Assembly (NCBI RefSeq): GCF_001411555.2
Contig: NC_049903.1
Coordinates: 20,193,234 to 20,257,233 of the forward strand
Origin: Juglans regia
Lineage: Eukaryota; Streptophyta; Magnoliopsida; Fagales; Juglandaceae
Direction: 5' to 3'
DNA: 64,000 bases
Positions 1 through 11,213 of the stretch are shown here, piece by piece. The notes beneath the pieces are model-generated. The model saw only the letters and a program-made list of their open reading frames with translations, was not told the DNA's origin and made no database searches. Made by a program: the position numbers and the translations under genes. Within the stretch, counting starts at the first letter, position 1. Each line of letters begins with the position of its first letter.

Positions 1-1150
1 ACTATGGCTTATTAATAGAACTATAATTGATTGGTTGTAATCAACTAATTATAATATGCATAATGACCTAAGGTGATGATACTATTTCCCTATAATCAAG
101 GTAATCATATAATTGACTTTATATATAATATGGTTTTTATTCTTCTATGTAAATGATAACACATATTGTGATTTATAAATATCACTTACAACTTGTAGTT
201 CAATATTTTTATATACTTATACTACAATTTATGTGTCTACGTCTGTCTATGTGTGCGCATGTATACCCAATAGCTTCTATGCTATAACTAGATATTTTTG
301 TCCTATGCCTATAATACACTTATAAATATAATAACTAGTAATGTGTATAGTATATTCACAATTAATTTTTCATAACAATATATCATGCAACTAGAACTTA
401 TGACTTATTCTATTATTCATATGCTAATATATATATATATATATATATATATCTAAACTATTGGAAGATTGGAATGAAAAAAAAAAAAAAGAGTATTTGT
501 CTTATTATTAGTTTATATAATAAATAAGTTATATTAAAGAATATTTTTATCAACACTTTTGTTTCAATATTTAAATTGTAAACATGTATACTCCTATTTG
601 ATGATATATTCTTTGTTCTTCAAAACAAAATGCTCTGTAATTTCTCATTTTGGTAGTTTGCATACTCCCCAATATATTCTAACCATATGGTTCATAATAC
701 CGTAAACATATTTTCAATATAGTATATATAACCGGCCCAGCTTATGACTTGGGCCTAATCAAACTACAAAAATAGATGAAAGAAGGATGCCATAAAAAGT
801 TAAATCTATTACTTGTGCCTGCCCTGCAGTAATAATTCCTCTGGAGTTACTATGTTATAAATGAGAAGTTTTTATAAATAATTAGTATTTATTTATATTA
901 TTTTATTGCAATGTGAAATTAAACTAAAAAAATATTAGATCAATTTACTAATTTTTCTATCGTATTAGGAATAAAAACTATTTTATATGAAGTTCCAAAA
1001 AAATTAGTCAGTTTTCAAAAACGTTTTATGGCGAGGAACCCTAGAGATTGTGCAAACACAACATGTCTTTTACCCAATTAATAGTTTTAAAAAGTTAGTA
1101 GTATGAAATCAAACCATTAAGAACTTTAATAAACTCATTTTAACCATTTT
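1..1150. other. AT-rich intergenic DNA, no gene seen
   Basis: The sequence is strongly AT-rich with no credible ORF or splice-bounded exon. It contains a perfect (AT)n microsatellite at about 426-452 and an A-run near 478-490. It could be the left part of the last L2HGDH intron, since that gene (minus strand) has no terminal exon in the window. I searched for that exon by eye and did not see it. Confidence 0.6.
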
Positions 1151-1537
1151 GATATTGTAACACCCGGGCCTAGTGCCAAACCTATTTTTTTTTACATATT
1201 TTGGGTTAAGGATGTGAAAAATCCAGTTAAAATTTTTCAAATACTATTTTATGGGCCGAGAAAATTTAAGGATGAGCCCATTTATTTTTTTTATTCACTA
1301 CATTTTTTTTTATGGACCACAAAGCCCAACTCCATGAGATTTTCTCTAACCCCACATCCCATGCACGTACATGATCTTCCCACTAGGGTTTTCAGCAGCA
1401 GCTAGATATACCACTACTTTGATCAAACAACCATATATATTTCTCCCGATTTTCTCTCCATTTGATTTTTAACTCCCCACGATTCTGCGGTTTACCCTTT
1501 CTGTTACTCACATAAAATCTGCCAATCAATAGATTTA

Positions 1538-1716
1538 GGTTATGTTTGGATGTTGAAGTAAGTTGAGTTGAGTTGAGTTGAGATGATAAAATATTATTTT
1601 TTAATATTATTATTATTTTGAAATTTGAAAAAGTTGAATTATTTATTATATTTTATATTGGGATTTGAAAAAGTTGTAATGATGAGTTGAGATGAGTTTG
1701 GGATCCAAACGAAGCC
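1538..1716. mobile_element. Tourist-like MITE (TSD TTA)
   Basis: This 179-bp AT-rich element begins GGTTATGTTTGGAT and ends ATCCAAACGAAGCC, which are imperfect terminal inverted repeats. It is flanked by TTA on both sides (1535-1537, 1717-1719). The 3-bp TTA duplication and small size fit PIF/Harbinger (Tourist) MITEs. It contains GAGTTGAGTTGAGATGATAA-type repeats and the same core as the MITE at 11002-11210. The related solo LTR at 37425 lacks it. Confidence 0.82.
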
Positions 1717-1824
1717 TTAGATACTCAAACCCTCCCTGCTTATCAATCCGTATCCCACTCCCTCAAGGCAGATTTCTACTTCCCTGCTCTAGGGTTTTTA
1801 TATCAATCACCTATTTATACCATG

Positions 1825-2265
1825 TTTTGAATACCGTACCGAAAGCCGTACCGATCAAGGCACTGGAACGAAATATTTCAATACCGGTACCATTTCGTGT
1901 ACCGTTTCGGGATAGTCGATATATGAATAAATTATATATATAAATATATATATAAATTATATTCCAAAATAATAATCTATATATGAATAAATTATATATA
2001 AATACATATATATATAAATTATAAATAGCCTAGTCTGAATTGGGAGTCAAAAAATAAGCTTGTACTTTGAAAAAATAAAAAATAATAATAATAATAATAA
2101 TTAGAAGGCCGAAATATCGGCCGGTACCGGCCGGTATTGGTCGAAATATAGGCCGGTACAAGTTGAAATTGTGGACGGTACGACCGGTACTGGCCGGTAC
2201 GAAACGTATGGTGTACCTGTGTACGAAAAATTTCGGCCGTACCGGCCGGCACGGTACGAAATTTA
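1825..2265. mobile_element. GC-palindrome-rich non-autonomous insertion
   Basis: Both flanks are packed with ACCGTACCG and GGCCGGTACCGGCC-like palindromes around an AT-rich core with (AAT)n. The outer ends form an imperfect inverted repeat: TTTTGAATACCGTACCG on the left matches the complement of CGGTACGAAATTTAAAA on the right. I could not define a target-site duplication. It lies inside solo LTR A. It is probably a MITE or fold-back element; the superfamily is unassigned. Confidence 0.5.
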
Positions 2266-4084
2266 AAAGTGATTTATACACTTCATGCATAGCTCCTCAG
2301 GCACGTTACTGCCATTATCACCCTGGAATTTTCAGAGCCCCAACAGTCACTCCACACGCAGCAACTCCTCTTTGCAAACAGCCCAGTCCTCACCCACTAG
2401 GAAAACACCACTCCAACCTCACGGGAAGCCCCTTTCACGGCAGCATCATTATCATTGGAGTAGTCCCACCGTGAGCAGACCTTGCTCCTCCGTACGCCAC
2501 TGCCAGTGCACCACCCACGTGAAACCGTAGCTTCCCCTTGCTCAGCTACTGCGCAGCTCCTTAAACCATCGTGCATGACCCACGCCACTGTAAATCTCCA
2601 CCGGAAGCAACGCTGCAGTAGGAACCGCCCACAGCCACGGCAAACATGAAAACCACCGTGATAGTCGCTGCTCTGCCCTGCACCTCCATACCCAGCCGCT
2701 AATACGCTTTTGATTTGAAGGACTCTGTTTTTACACGCCGAAACAGGAGAAGCATCCCCACGTTGAGCCACGTCGTCAGCCCCCTCCATTCCGACGCCAC
2801 TACTATCAAAAGACGACAGAGGACAAGCCTCCACCTTCGGACATTGCCCTGGTCGACGCCCAGCCCCCAGACCATCGCAAGCCTCGCTGCCCCACGGTGA
2901 GTTTCCGTTGTCTCTCACACCGAGCTCTCTCTTTCTATGTGAGGTCTCTCGCTCATCTCTCTATCTCTCTTACTAGTGCTCAGCCGCCCCTTTTTCTGTC
3001 GTAACCACAGCCCTCACCACCGTAGACAACCGCCCAACTCGCCACCCGTCGAGCTTTCAATCTCTCAGTGAGCCTCTGGCTCACAAACTGTTGTTTTGCT
3101 TTTACGTAACATGAGTTTTTGTCTTTAACTAACAAAGCTTCTATTGAAGCTTGGATAATGTATTGTTTAATTAAATAAAATTACATTATTACCCCTTGAG
3201 CTACAAGTTGCATTAAGGTGTTTTAAACTTTTAATATGAGTTAGTAATCTGTAATATATTTATGTTTACAGAGATATTTTAAGTAATTTAAATTGGTATT
3301 AAGGTTTTTCTTTCAAAAGTAAACGATAATGTTGTAATTTTATTATGTTCTAGTTTATTAAATAATTGTTGTTATATAATTTAAAATATTTTGGTATAAT
3401 TATTCTATTTAGTATTAAATTTGATAGTTTGATTCTTCAATAGTAAATAAGTTAGAATTTAATATTTTAGTCAAAGGTCAAGTTGGAATTTGAAGAATTT
3501 GGGAAGTGATGATATTTTAGGGATTGAAAATTTAGGTTTTTGAGGGATTAAAATAAATTATTCTAGCATTTTAGGCTTAAATATTGAAGTACGTGATTGT
3601 CTGAAAATTTACGAAAATTACGTGATTATTTTATAGATGACGATTAATTTTTATTCGGCATTTTTTAGGAAATTTTCGAAAAGCTACGAAGCACAGGTAA
3701 ACGGGATTCCTATGCTAGACTTTGCATAAAATAAAAATGAACTGAAATTGATTTACGAAAATGTGCATCATATGTTTTGAAAAGAAATGTGAAAATAACC
3801 TTAGTTATTTATTCTTCATTACTCATTGAACTCTGATGAAAGAGAAAGCATTTTTGTCATGACTGGTGTAGACATGAGCTTATTTTTGAAATTTTATTTC
3901 TGACCTATGCAAAAAGAGCGAATATGAAAATTTGTGAATAATTATATAAATATGCTTTGAATCTACTTTGATTACGAAGATGATATGATTTTATTCAGTA
4001 CTCTATTTGGATAAGATGTGATTTCTGAAAACTTTTAGCCTGACTCTCTGATTCTGAATTTGATTCTGTTTCTGCTCTATTCAG

Positions 4085-4265
4085 TTACGGCCCTGCCACG
4101 GGTGATAATAGTGGCATACAGCCCAACCACGGGTTACAATAGTGGATACGGCCCAACCACGGGTTGTAATAGTAGATACGGTCCAACCATGGGTAATAAT
4201 AGTGGATACGGCCCAGCCACAGGTTATAATAGTGGATACGGCCCTACCACGGGTTATAGTAGTGG
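4085..4265 (+). repeat. 30-bp minisatellite in solo LTR A, six units
   Basis: There are six copies of a 30-bp unit, approximately ATACGGCCCAACCACGGGTT plus ATAATAGTGG, with scattered substitutions. Because 30 is a multiple of three it reads as an artificial ten-residue periodic ORF, which I do not regard as a gene. A homologous array is in the sister LTR at 39562-39760. Confidence 0.9.
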
Positions 4266-4600
4266 TCTCTGTTTTGAGTGCACACCTTGGTGACAGAGTA
4301 ATTTACGTTCTGCTTGGCTATCCACAGATGCACAACCCTACCACGGGGGTTATACATGGCCTCTATTCTAATATGATGTTCTGATCATGATGATGATCAT
4401 TTATGCTATGCCAAATGATGTTTTTGAATAAAATTATTTCTGAACCTTCGCTCTGATATTTTGATAACATGTTCTGCTTCCGCACTCTGAAAATGAAAAT
4501 GGTTTGTTCTGCACTCTGATCTCTGTAAATGATCATGTTTACACACTAATATATGTTCTCTGCTTACTGAGTTGTTGATAACTCACCCTATCTCCAAATA

Positions 4601-4618
4601 CTTATCAAAAAAAAAAAA
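4601..4618 (+). mobile_element. Micro-LINE 3'-end insertion (18 bp) with 20-bp TSD
   Basis: The 18-bp insert CTTATC plus twelve A is flanked by a perfect 20-bp duplication, ACTCACCCTATCTCCAAATA, at 4581-4600 and 4619-4638. The sister solo LTR has the corresponding region near 40073-40095 as a single copy, so it shows the empty site. The insert matches only the final bases and A-tail of LINE ends such as the one at 29591-29607. This is target-primed reverse transcription aborted after a few bases (inference). Confidence 0.85.
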
Positions 4619-4896
4619 ACTCACCCTATCTCCAAATATTTTTCAAATAATTTTGATGGTTCAGCTGGAGAACAAGAATATGAAGTTTTAGCAATGTGTG
4701 ATGATCGTAATGGAATAAGGGCCTGAGAGTACAAGTTTATTGGAGAGTCTTATTTAGTAGGTTTACGATTTTCCGATTTTGAATAAATGGATTTGCACTT
4801 TTTGGGAATATTGGAGTATTTAAATACGTTATGGAAGATGATTTAGGCTACAGGAGCTAACTCTCCGAACCTCCGTGAACGGGGTGTTACAGATAT

Positions 4897-5508
4897 AAAA
4901 ACTATACTATATAAGTATTATTTCATTAAAGCACATATTAACTATTATAATTCCATTTCTTTATAGATAATGAGAAACTTTAAGTGTCCTTTTTTGTCCT
5001 TTCCTACGTGTAAAAGCATTTTTTTGGGATACCAAATAAGCATAATAGTTTTAAAGCTCTTTAGACGTGGTTACCAACAAATACAAATTTATAAAAGTAG
5101 AGCTTTTGGGCAAAACTCTACAGCTTAAAGCTCCACAGGCAAAGGCTCTATTATTCCCAGAAATCCCATAAAAGCACATAGATGTCTAATCACAAGGTGA
5201 ATGAAGTAAATCAGACCTAAATAATGAAAATGATATAGACCACAAAGCACAGTCTAGAAGTCAACCCCGTGCATTGGCAACATAGATGCGATCATTATGA
5301 AACTAAGAAACAAAGAGACAAACCAACAGAATAAAGCATAAACGAACACATGTCAGCTAATTCGATTTCAATTGATCAACATCATCACAACCTAAAAAAG
5401 CATTTATCCCAAATGATTTTGCAAGCATGCACATTCAAATGCACAAAATGACCATTTCATTCCGCAAACCAATAAAATATTTTCACTGTATGTGACCCTG
5501 ACTACATT
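4897..5508. other. Non-coding stretch beyond the visible L2HGDH exons
   Basis: No exon, repeat boundary or RNA gene is recognised here. Because the L2HGDH gene runs leftwards on the minus strand and its last coding exon has not appeared, this may be intron sequence. Confidence 0.5.
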
Positions 5509-5523
5509 TGCCACCACATTTCT

Positions 5524-5795
5524 TTTTTCTTTTTCTTTTTTTTTTATAAATAAAAATATATAATATCAATAGGCATAACCAAGTACACTGAGTGTATATA
5601 AGAGAGAACACCTAGCCCATAATAGAGAGCCCCTAAATGAACATCGCCCAAAGAGGGAGAAATTAGAAACCTATCCAATGTACACCAAGCCATATTGGGA
5701 CAAAACACGCCTTCCCAAAGCAAAGCAAGTCACTGTAACTACCCCAACCCTTTGTCTCCCACACATTTAAAACTCCACCCGAATTATCCTAAGAG
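5524..5795 (-). mobile_element. 5'-truncated LINE 3' end (272 bp) with 15-bp TSD
   Basis: A perfect 15-bp duplication, TGCCACCACATTTCT, lies at 5509-5523 and 5796-5810. Between them, a T-rich left end (the minus-strand A-tail with TTTATA before it) leads into unique sequence with no ORF. This is the structure of a severely 5'-truncated minus-strand LINE copy. It lies downstream of the visible L2HGDH exons. Confidence 0.85.
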
Positions 5796-6269
5796 TGCCA
5801 CCACATTTCTATACAGAACACTCAATATTTGGCCTCTTCAACACACAATTTAAATAAACTTCATGTCATCCCTAATCTGCTTAGGTGATTACATGCAGAT
5901 AATAAAACTTTTGAAGGTGCAGAACAAATTAAGGTACTTCTACCTCAGACATTACCTTCATATATGAAAAATCAAAGCATATAAATATACATTTTTTTTA
6001 AAGAGGAATCCCATATACCCTGCAAACGTAACATGTCTTTTACCCAGTAAAATCCCAGACCCAAGAAACTCGTTTCAGTCATTAATGCATAAAATATTAA
6101 ATTAGTGAAAGGAGTTTCTCCTCCAGTACACTTTGTAAAGCATTTTGTTCAAAACTTCAATCAGGGTAGTGACTGATCAAGTTAAATGTATAACTGAAGC
6201 ACTCCTGTGTTTTCCTTTTTCTAGATAGAACTTAGCACTCAATTGAAAAAATACATGGTGAAGTATCAA

Positions 6270-6296
6270 TTTTTTTTTTTTTTTGGATAAGTAAAG
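6270..6296 (-). mobile_element. Micro-LINE 3'-end insertion (27 bp) with 10-bp TSD
   Basis: The insert is a run of 15 T followed by GGATAAGTAAAG, which on the minus strand reads CTTTACTTATCC plus poly-A. It is flanked by GAAGTATCAA at 6260-6269 and 6297-6306. It sits 34 bp beyond the donor site of the third visible L2HGDH exon, inside the intron. Confidence 0.75.
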
Positions 6297-6339
6297 GAAG
6301 TATCAAATAAAATAGGCACAGAACAAAAAGGAAAGATAC

Positions 6340-8866
6340 CTGTTCAGGAAGCTTGAAATATCATCTATACCTTTGATCCATTCAACATCTGGACCAAACT
6401 TGACTTGCCCATCCAGATCCACAGTAACATGCACTCCAAGGCCACCATCTTCAGGTATTGGGTATATCAAATGACTGAAAGGAGGATTCCTGGTACTAGA
6501 GAGTGTGAAATAGCAGCCCCGGGCATAATATGCAAGGGGAATAACTCCACTATGCAGGCCATCAAATCTCTTTGCAAGGGCAGGTGCACTCAAGCCTGTG
6601 CAGTTCACTACAAACTCTGGAATGACTACTAGGTCCGGGTGCAGTAGAAATCTTCCATTCCAGTTCTCAAGGCGTTTTGTATCAGAAACATGGAGGCACA
6701 AGTTGTTTCTTTCGAGATGGGCACCAATGACAGTAGTATTAAAGGAGAAGGTTGTTCCATGACTTTCAGCTTCCCCCTGGACCCACATGTAGGTAATATC
6801 CCTGTCAATATAGAGATAATTCTAAATATAGATAATTTTTTCATAGAATGAAGAACAGATCTCCAACAGAGATGTATTGGAAATATATAAAAGCATGTAA
6901 TTAGTTCATATATATTCAATCTAAGAAACAATAAAAATAGGAGTTCATACCACTAGAGATAGCATTAGGGAATGAGTATCAACAATCCCAGAAACAGGTG
7001 ATAGTAAGGCTTTGACACATTGCAGTTCAGGTTCCATTCTCTTGGCTTCAGAACTCTCTATCATCCTCAAGCCATTAACCCCATTCTGAATTCCAAGATT
7101 CATTAAATTATTCAACTTTGGAATCTCTGAGGCTCCAGTGGCAACTATGAGCTTACCAATTTGCTTATGAGGAATGTCATGCTCAGAGCAGAGCTTGTAC
7201 AGCATTTCTCTTCCTCTTACACAGAGAATTGCCTGAGAAAATGGTCGAAGTTACATTCTAGACTAAATACAAAATGTTTATATCATGTTCAGTTTAAATA
7301 CTAGGAATGAACGTCGTAAAATCGAAAGCCTCAAATCTTACAAGTGAGAGACAGAGTGACCATACTACTGATCCACAAAGTCCCTTCTTTTCTCCCTTTC
7401 ATTCAGTGGAGAACGTCAAAAATGACTAAATGGCATCCAAGAAGCCATGACAACAGATTGGTGAAATCAATTACATGGTTACATGAAGCCGTTTTCCTTA
7501 TTGTAAGTTGAAAGTAATAAATTATGTACTTATCAAAAAAAAAAAGTAATAAATTATGTCAACTTAGAAGGTTGGACCTTTGAAGATCAAAAAGCAAATT
7601 GGATTCTGAAAGGAACAATTATGATTAGTCTGAATTTATCCACCTGAGGAATAGTTAGTCGAAGAAATGGCCAGTGAATCATATGATATGATTATACATT
7701 CTATAACTACCACATGATATGATTATACTTCTACAACTACCAGTTTTTCATATCTACTGAATAAGGATTCAGCTCCGCACATATGTTATATTCCTATGTC
7801 AATACAGATGATGACATTGCCGACATGGTGCTGTGTGAAAGCTAGGCAATCCTTCAGTCAACCTTCGTATCTAGTTACAACATGATAAGTAGTTGAATAA
7901 CAGTCCTTCACAGTTTTTGCTACTGTGAATGAACGGAATACTGTCTGATTGGTTGATTTAGCATTTGACTATTGTCTTTCAGTAGCTCAGTCATCGAAAA
8001 GAGTCCTGCTACTCGTAATGCCACTAGTGTAACACCCATGTAGCACCATTGACTGTTTGGCACATGAAGGTTTTATGCTTTAGAAGTTTTCAAAAAAAAA
8101 AAAAATGAACTGTAAATGATCCAAGTATCAGGCTTCTGAAGCTTATTTCGGTTATTCATTGAGTGATCTGGAGGCAAACCATTATCGAGCTTTCTCAAAT
8201 TGAGATCATCTAAATCAACCCTTTATCTAGCTTGTACGTACTAGCTAAGCAACAAGTCCACGATAATACATTAGACAGCATCAGGCTTTATTGGGAAGCA
8301 CCACAGGAATATTTTCCTTCAATATTTACCATATCTCCGACTTGCCGCCTTTCCTTTCCAATGGCTAAGGTGTGCAACCGGTTCGTCTTGACCCAGAAGG
8401 TAATTATCATTATATGATGGAAACAAATCGGTTTTGAATCATAGCGTGGCCGGATTTTATAGAAGCAAGGCGAAAGTGCAATTCCAAGCGTTAAACTTCG
8501 AACTTGGATTGTATTCGCAAGTAAAGAAAAAGATAGAAGAAGAAAGACCTTGAGAGAATGGGGAGGGTAGTAAATGCCGGCGTGGATGACTTCGCTGTTG
8601 CGAGAGCTGGTGCCGGTGCCGAAAGTGGGGGCGGAATCGAGAACCAGTACTTCCTTGCCTCTGAGAGCGAGCTCTCTGGCCACTGCTAGTCCCACCACAC
8701 CGGCCCCAATCACCACGCACTCCGCTCTCTCCCTTCCACTCTCTGCTCGGGCAGATTTCGTGCACAAACTCCTCCGTCTCATAATTCTTGATGATGATAG
8801 CGAGAACGAAGATCGTAAATTTCTCTCCGAGTTTCTCAGAAGGCGCTCAAGCGCGTGCTTCAACAT
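6340..8866 (-). CDS. L2HGDH: L-2-hydroxyglutarate dehydrogenase, mitochondrial (three exons; 3' end not in view)
   Basis: This FAD-dependent enzyme oxidises L-2-hydroxyglutarate to 2-oxoglutarate in mitochondria. The coding exons on the minus strand are 8866-8549, 7232-6951 and 6776-6340, joined in frame by GT-AG introns: AAG|GTCTTT, CAG|GCAATT, GTG|GTATGA, CAG|GGGGAA and CAG|GTATCT. Exon 1 opens with an Arg/Ser-rich leader of about 45 residues that fits a mitochondrial presequence. The Rossmann FAD motif GAGVVG and the segment [18 protein letters not shown] follow. Exon 2 has the CVRGRE and GKLIVATG blocks. Exon 3 has [18 protein letters not shown] and [16 protein letters not shown]. About 345 residues are visible. 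Plant family members are roughly 120-140 residues longer, with a C-terminal GIRPKL/FGIESPGLT region, and I find no exon for it in the remaining 6.3 kb. Either the last intron is very long and contains solo LTR A, or the gene has lost its 3' end. The start is the upstream ATG at 8866; an internal ATG follows at codon 29. Confidence 0.9.
7528..7542 (+). mobile_element. Micro-LINE 3'-end insertion (15 bp) with 17-bp TSD
   Basis: ACTTATC plus A-tail (15 bp) is inserted between two perfect copies of a 17-bp sequence, AAAGTAATAAATTATGT, at 7511-7527 and 7543-7559. The tail bases could be split differently between insert and duplication. It lies in L2HGDH intron 1. Confidence 0.82.
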
Positions 8867-9168
8867 TTTCTTGCTTTCTTCTGGAGCGAGGGTCTCGTTT
8901 CATGGATAGCATCATCAGCAATACTTACGGTCCATGCGGGTCTAATGGAAAGCCGCTTTGGTTAACCGCCATCATGATTCTCACGTCATATAACATATAT
9001 AATCTTTTTATTTTATTTTCTCTTATCAAATATATAATATATAGATAATTAATAAAATTAATTAATTAATTTAAAAAAATAAAATTAAACAAAATTAAAA
9101 AAATAATAATAAAATAAATATAATAGATAATGTGTGAGAATTATAAATAAAGAAGAGATAAGATCTAT
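8867..9168. other. L2HGDH upstream region
   Basis: This is the region 5' of the L2HGDH start on the minus strand. It is very AT-rich beyond 8990 (ATTAATTAATTAATTTAAAA-type). I see no convincing TATA or initiator that I would assign, and no gene. Confidence 0.4.
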
Positions 9169-9178
9169 CTACTACAAA

Positions 9179-9391
9179 GAGAAATGCTAAATTAACGGAT
9201 GGTTCTGTCGATAAGTTGAACTGATTATTTTTTTGTTTTAATTTCTTTTAATGGTTAAAAAAATAATTATTAATAAGTTTTTGTATGTTTTTTATTTTTA
9301 AAAAATATTTATAAATATTTAAAAAATATGTAAATAAATAAATAAAGTCCAAACTATCGATACCTTTTTATCGGTATCAGTAGCCAGACTC
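9179..9391. mobile_element. MITE-like element with 10-bp TSD (possible Mutator type)
   Basis: A 213-bp AT-rich segment is flanked by perfect CTACTACAAA at 9169-9178 and 9392-9401. Its ends, GAGAAATGCTAAATTAACGG and the complement of CGGTATCAGTAGCCAGACTC, form only a weak inverted repeat (about 11 of 20 positions). The 9-11 bp duplication fits Mutator-like MITEs; the superfamily is uncertain. Confidence 0.5.
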
Positions 9392-9401
9392 CTACTACAA
9401 A

Positions 9402-10998
9402 ATAGAGAGTTTAGAGTCTACAACAGTAGGAATACGATGAGTTGGGCCAAAATATCCCTCTATAGATTCCATATTAGAATAAATGCCTTATTTCATATAG
9501 TAATCAGACCCAAATGATCCTAAAAGAGACCCAGTTTACGCCCAAATGTCCTTGTCACATATTCGAATTAACTAATCTACATCTTTACAACAAATCAAAT
9601 TAGACAAAAACAACCTTTATCCAAATTAAACCAATCTCTTGAAGCTGAACAATAGGCATGAGAATCCATCTCCAAAACCAACTTCAAATTCATCTTCTCT
9701 CGCACTCTCCACTCTCCATTTATCATCTTCTTGTTATTCATTCTTATGTTTTTTCTCTTCTTTTGCTTCACACTTCTTATTCTCTAGAAAAAATAGTAGA
9801 ACAATGTTTGTAAGTTGACAATGATGCTACCCACAATAGAGATGGACAATTGCATCGATGTGACTATTTCTAACCACAACACGACCCGTGATCACGTCAT
9901 TGTTTATACTTATGGAGATCGGGTACGCTTTATATGCTCAAGAGCCAAGCTCTCACATACGCATTAGATCCAATGGAATTAGTATGATTTACTTGAGCTC
10001 CCACAACCATCGAGCACAATTCTCGAGCATGTTATGCTAGTAAAGTACTTGCCCCGAGGAGTGGGATGTTGTTCCTCTCTCGGGGCGGCAAGCACTTTTA
10101 CAAGTATCACTTCATTTATCTTTTCTAAATGCGCTCGCCATTAAAGGAGCACATATTGTGGAGCTGGTACTATTTGCCAAGCTCCCACAGGATCAGGTAA
10201 TTTTGCTCGCCCCAGGGTGCGAGCACTTGCCTTGTTGGGTCATGAGCAGAAGTGCCTTACTCGCCCCTGGGGACAAGCAATTCTTTAGTATTATCTCTCT
10301 CCCGAGGTTCGAGCACTTCACTCATCTTTTGGAATGAGAGCTTTGCCTTTTGAGGTGTCGTCTTGTTGATTAACATATTGCTCACTCATAAGTGTGACGG
10401 GCAATTTTGATTAACATCGTCGTTGCCCATCGGGTGAGTACTATTTGCTTACCTAGTATGAGCTATTGTTGCTCGCCCCGATGTGAGCATTAGATACGAG
10501 CACGCTTTGATTGCCACGGGTGCGAAAACTCTTCACTTGTTTCTTGGGTTCAGTCACCCTTCGCTCACCTTGTTGGCTAGCACTTTTGGTCGCACCATGG
10601 GTATCAAAATCACTTAAAGGTGTACATATCGCCTAGTTGGCTAGCACAATTGGTCCATTTTGAATTATTTTAATGGCAGTTTTATGATTTTCTTTGCTTG
10701 GATGATATTTTTGTTAAATTTAAATCTAAATGGCATTCATGTAATTTTAAAATCTAAAAGTAATTTATATAATTAAAATTTTTTTTTCACTTTAAATATG
10801 TTCCAGCATTCTCTCTTCTTTTAATCTCATTATTTTTATTATTTTCTCAGCTCTTTTCTTTTTGCATCTCAATTCAAGTTTGTGATTTTATTTAATCTTA
10901 TCTTTTGAGGGTGTAATAAAGTGGGGGCGTCCATACGGCACGCCCCCTTTGTTGCAAGGCAAGCAACACCTGACTTAAAAGCTAGACGTTATGCCTAG
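9402..10998. other. Repetitive non-coding region with GCTCGCCCC / GAGCACTT motifs
   Basis: Between about 9950 and 10660 a degenerate motif recurs: GCTCGCCCC followed within about 15 bases by GCGAGCACTT-like sequence, at least five times with variation. It does not code and has no clear period or LTR ends. It may be an old transposon segment. The rest is AT-rich with no feature. Confidence 0.4.
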
Positions 10999-11001
10999 TA
11001 A

Positions 11002-11210
11002 GGGTTGGTTTGGATTCAGAGATGAAATAAGATGGTTTTAGATTAAATATAAAAGTTTAAAAAATATTGTTTAAATATTATTTTTTAATATTATTATTAT
11101 TTTGAGATTTGAAAAAGCTGAATTATTTATTATATTTTGTGTGAAAGTTTGAAAAAGTTATAATGATAAGATGAGATGAGATGAGACACTTTCTGAATGC
11201 AAACGATACC
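11002..11210. mobile_element. Tourist-like MITE (TSD TAA)
   Basis: The 209-bp element starts GGGTTGGTTTGGATTC and ends GAATGCAAACGATACC, an imperfect inverted repeat, with TAA on both sides (10999-11001, 11211-11213). Its core, with a TTTTTTAATATTATTATTATT block and GAAAAAGTTG repeats, matches the MITE at 1538-1716. Confidence 0.82.
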
Positions 11211-11213
11211 TAA

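Larger units (their letters stand above)
1156..4891 (+). mobile_element. Solo LTR A, Ty3/gypsy (Tekay/Del-like), 3.7 kb
   Basis: The element starts TGTAACACCC and ends GGGGTGTTACA, the 5'-TG...CA-3' ends of an LTR. It is flanked by a perfect 5-bp duplication, GATAT, at 1151-1155 and 4892-4896. No primer-binding site, gag or pol lies inside, so it is a solo LTR left by LTR-LTR recombination. It shares both ends, a 30-bp minisatellite and long internal stretches with the LTR at 37425-40463, in the same orientation, so both belong to one family. It is about 700 bp longer than that copy, partly because it carries a Tourist-like MITE, a GC-rich palindromic insertion and a micro-LINE insertion. The long LTR and its terminal sequence suggest the Tekay/Del chromovirus lineage; that placement is inference. 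ORFs within it are not considered genes. Confidence 0.92.

Noticed and set aside
2397..2918. 173-residue ORF on the minus strand
   Set aside because: It lies in solo LTR A, overlaps ORFs in other frames, and shows no domain; GC-rich LTR sequence gives chance ORFs.
4085..4265. CRISPR-like repeat array
   Set aside because: The units are contiguous with no unique spacers, the genome is eukaryotic, and it lies inside an LTR.
4060..4293. Periodic ORF with ten-residue GYGPTTGYNS-like repeats
   Set aside because: It is only the 30-bp LTR minisatellite read in frame; it has no start context, no domain, and the sister LTR breaks its phase.
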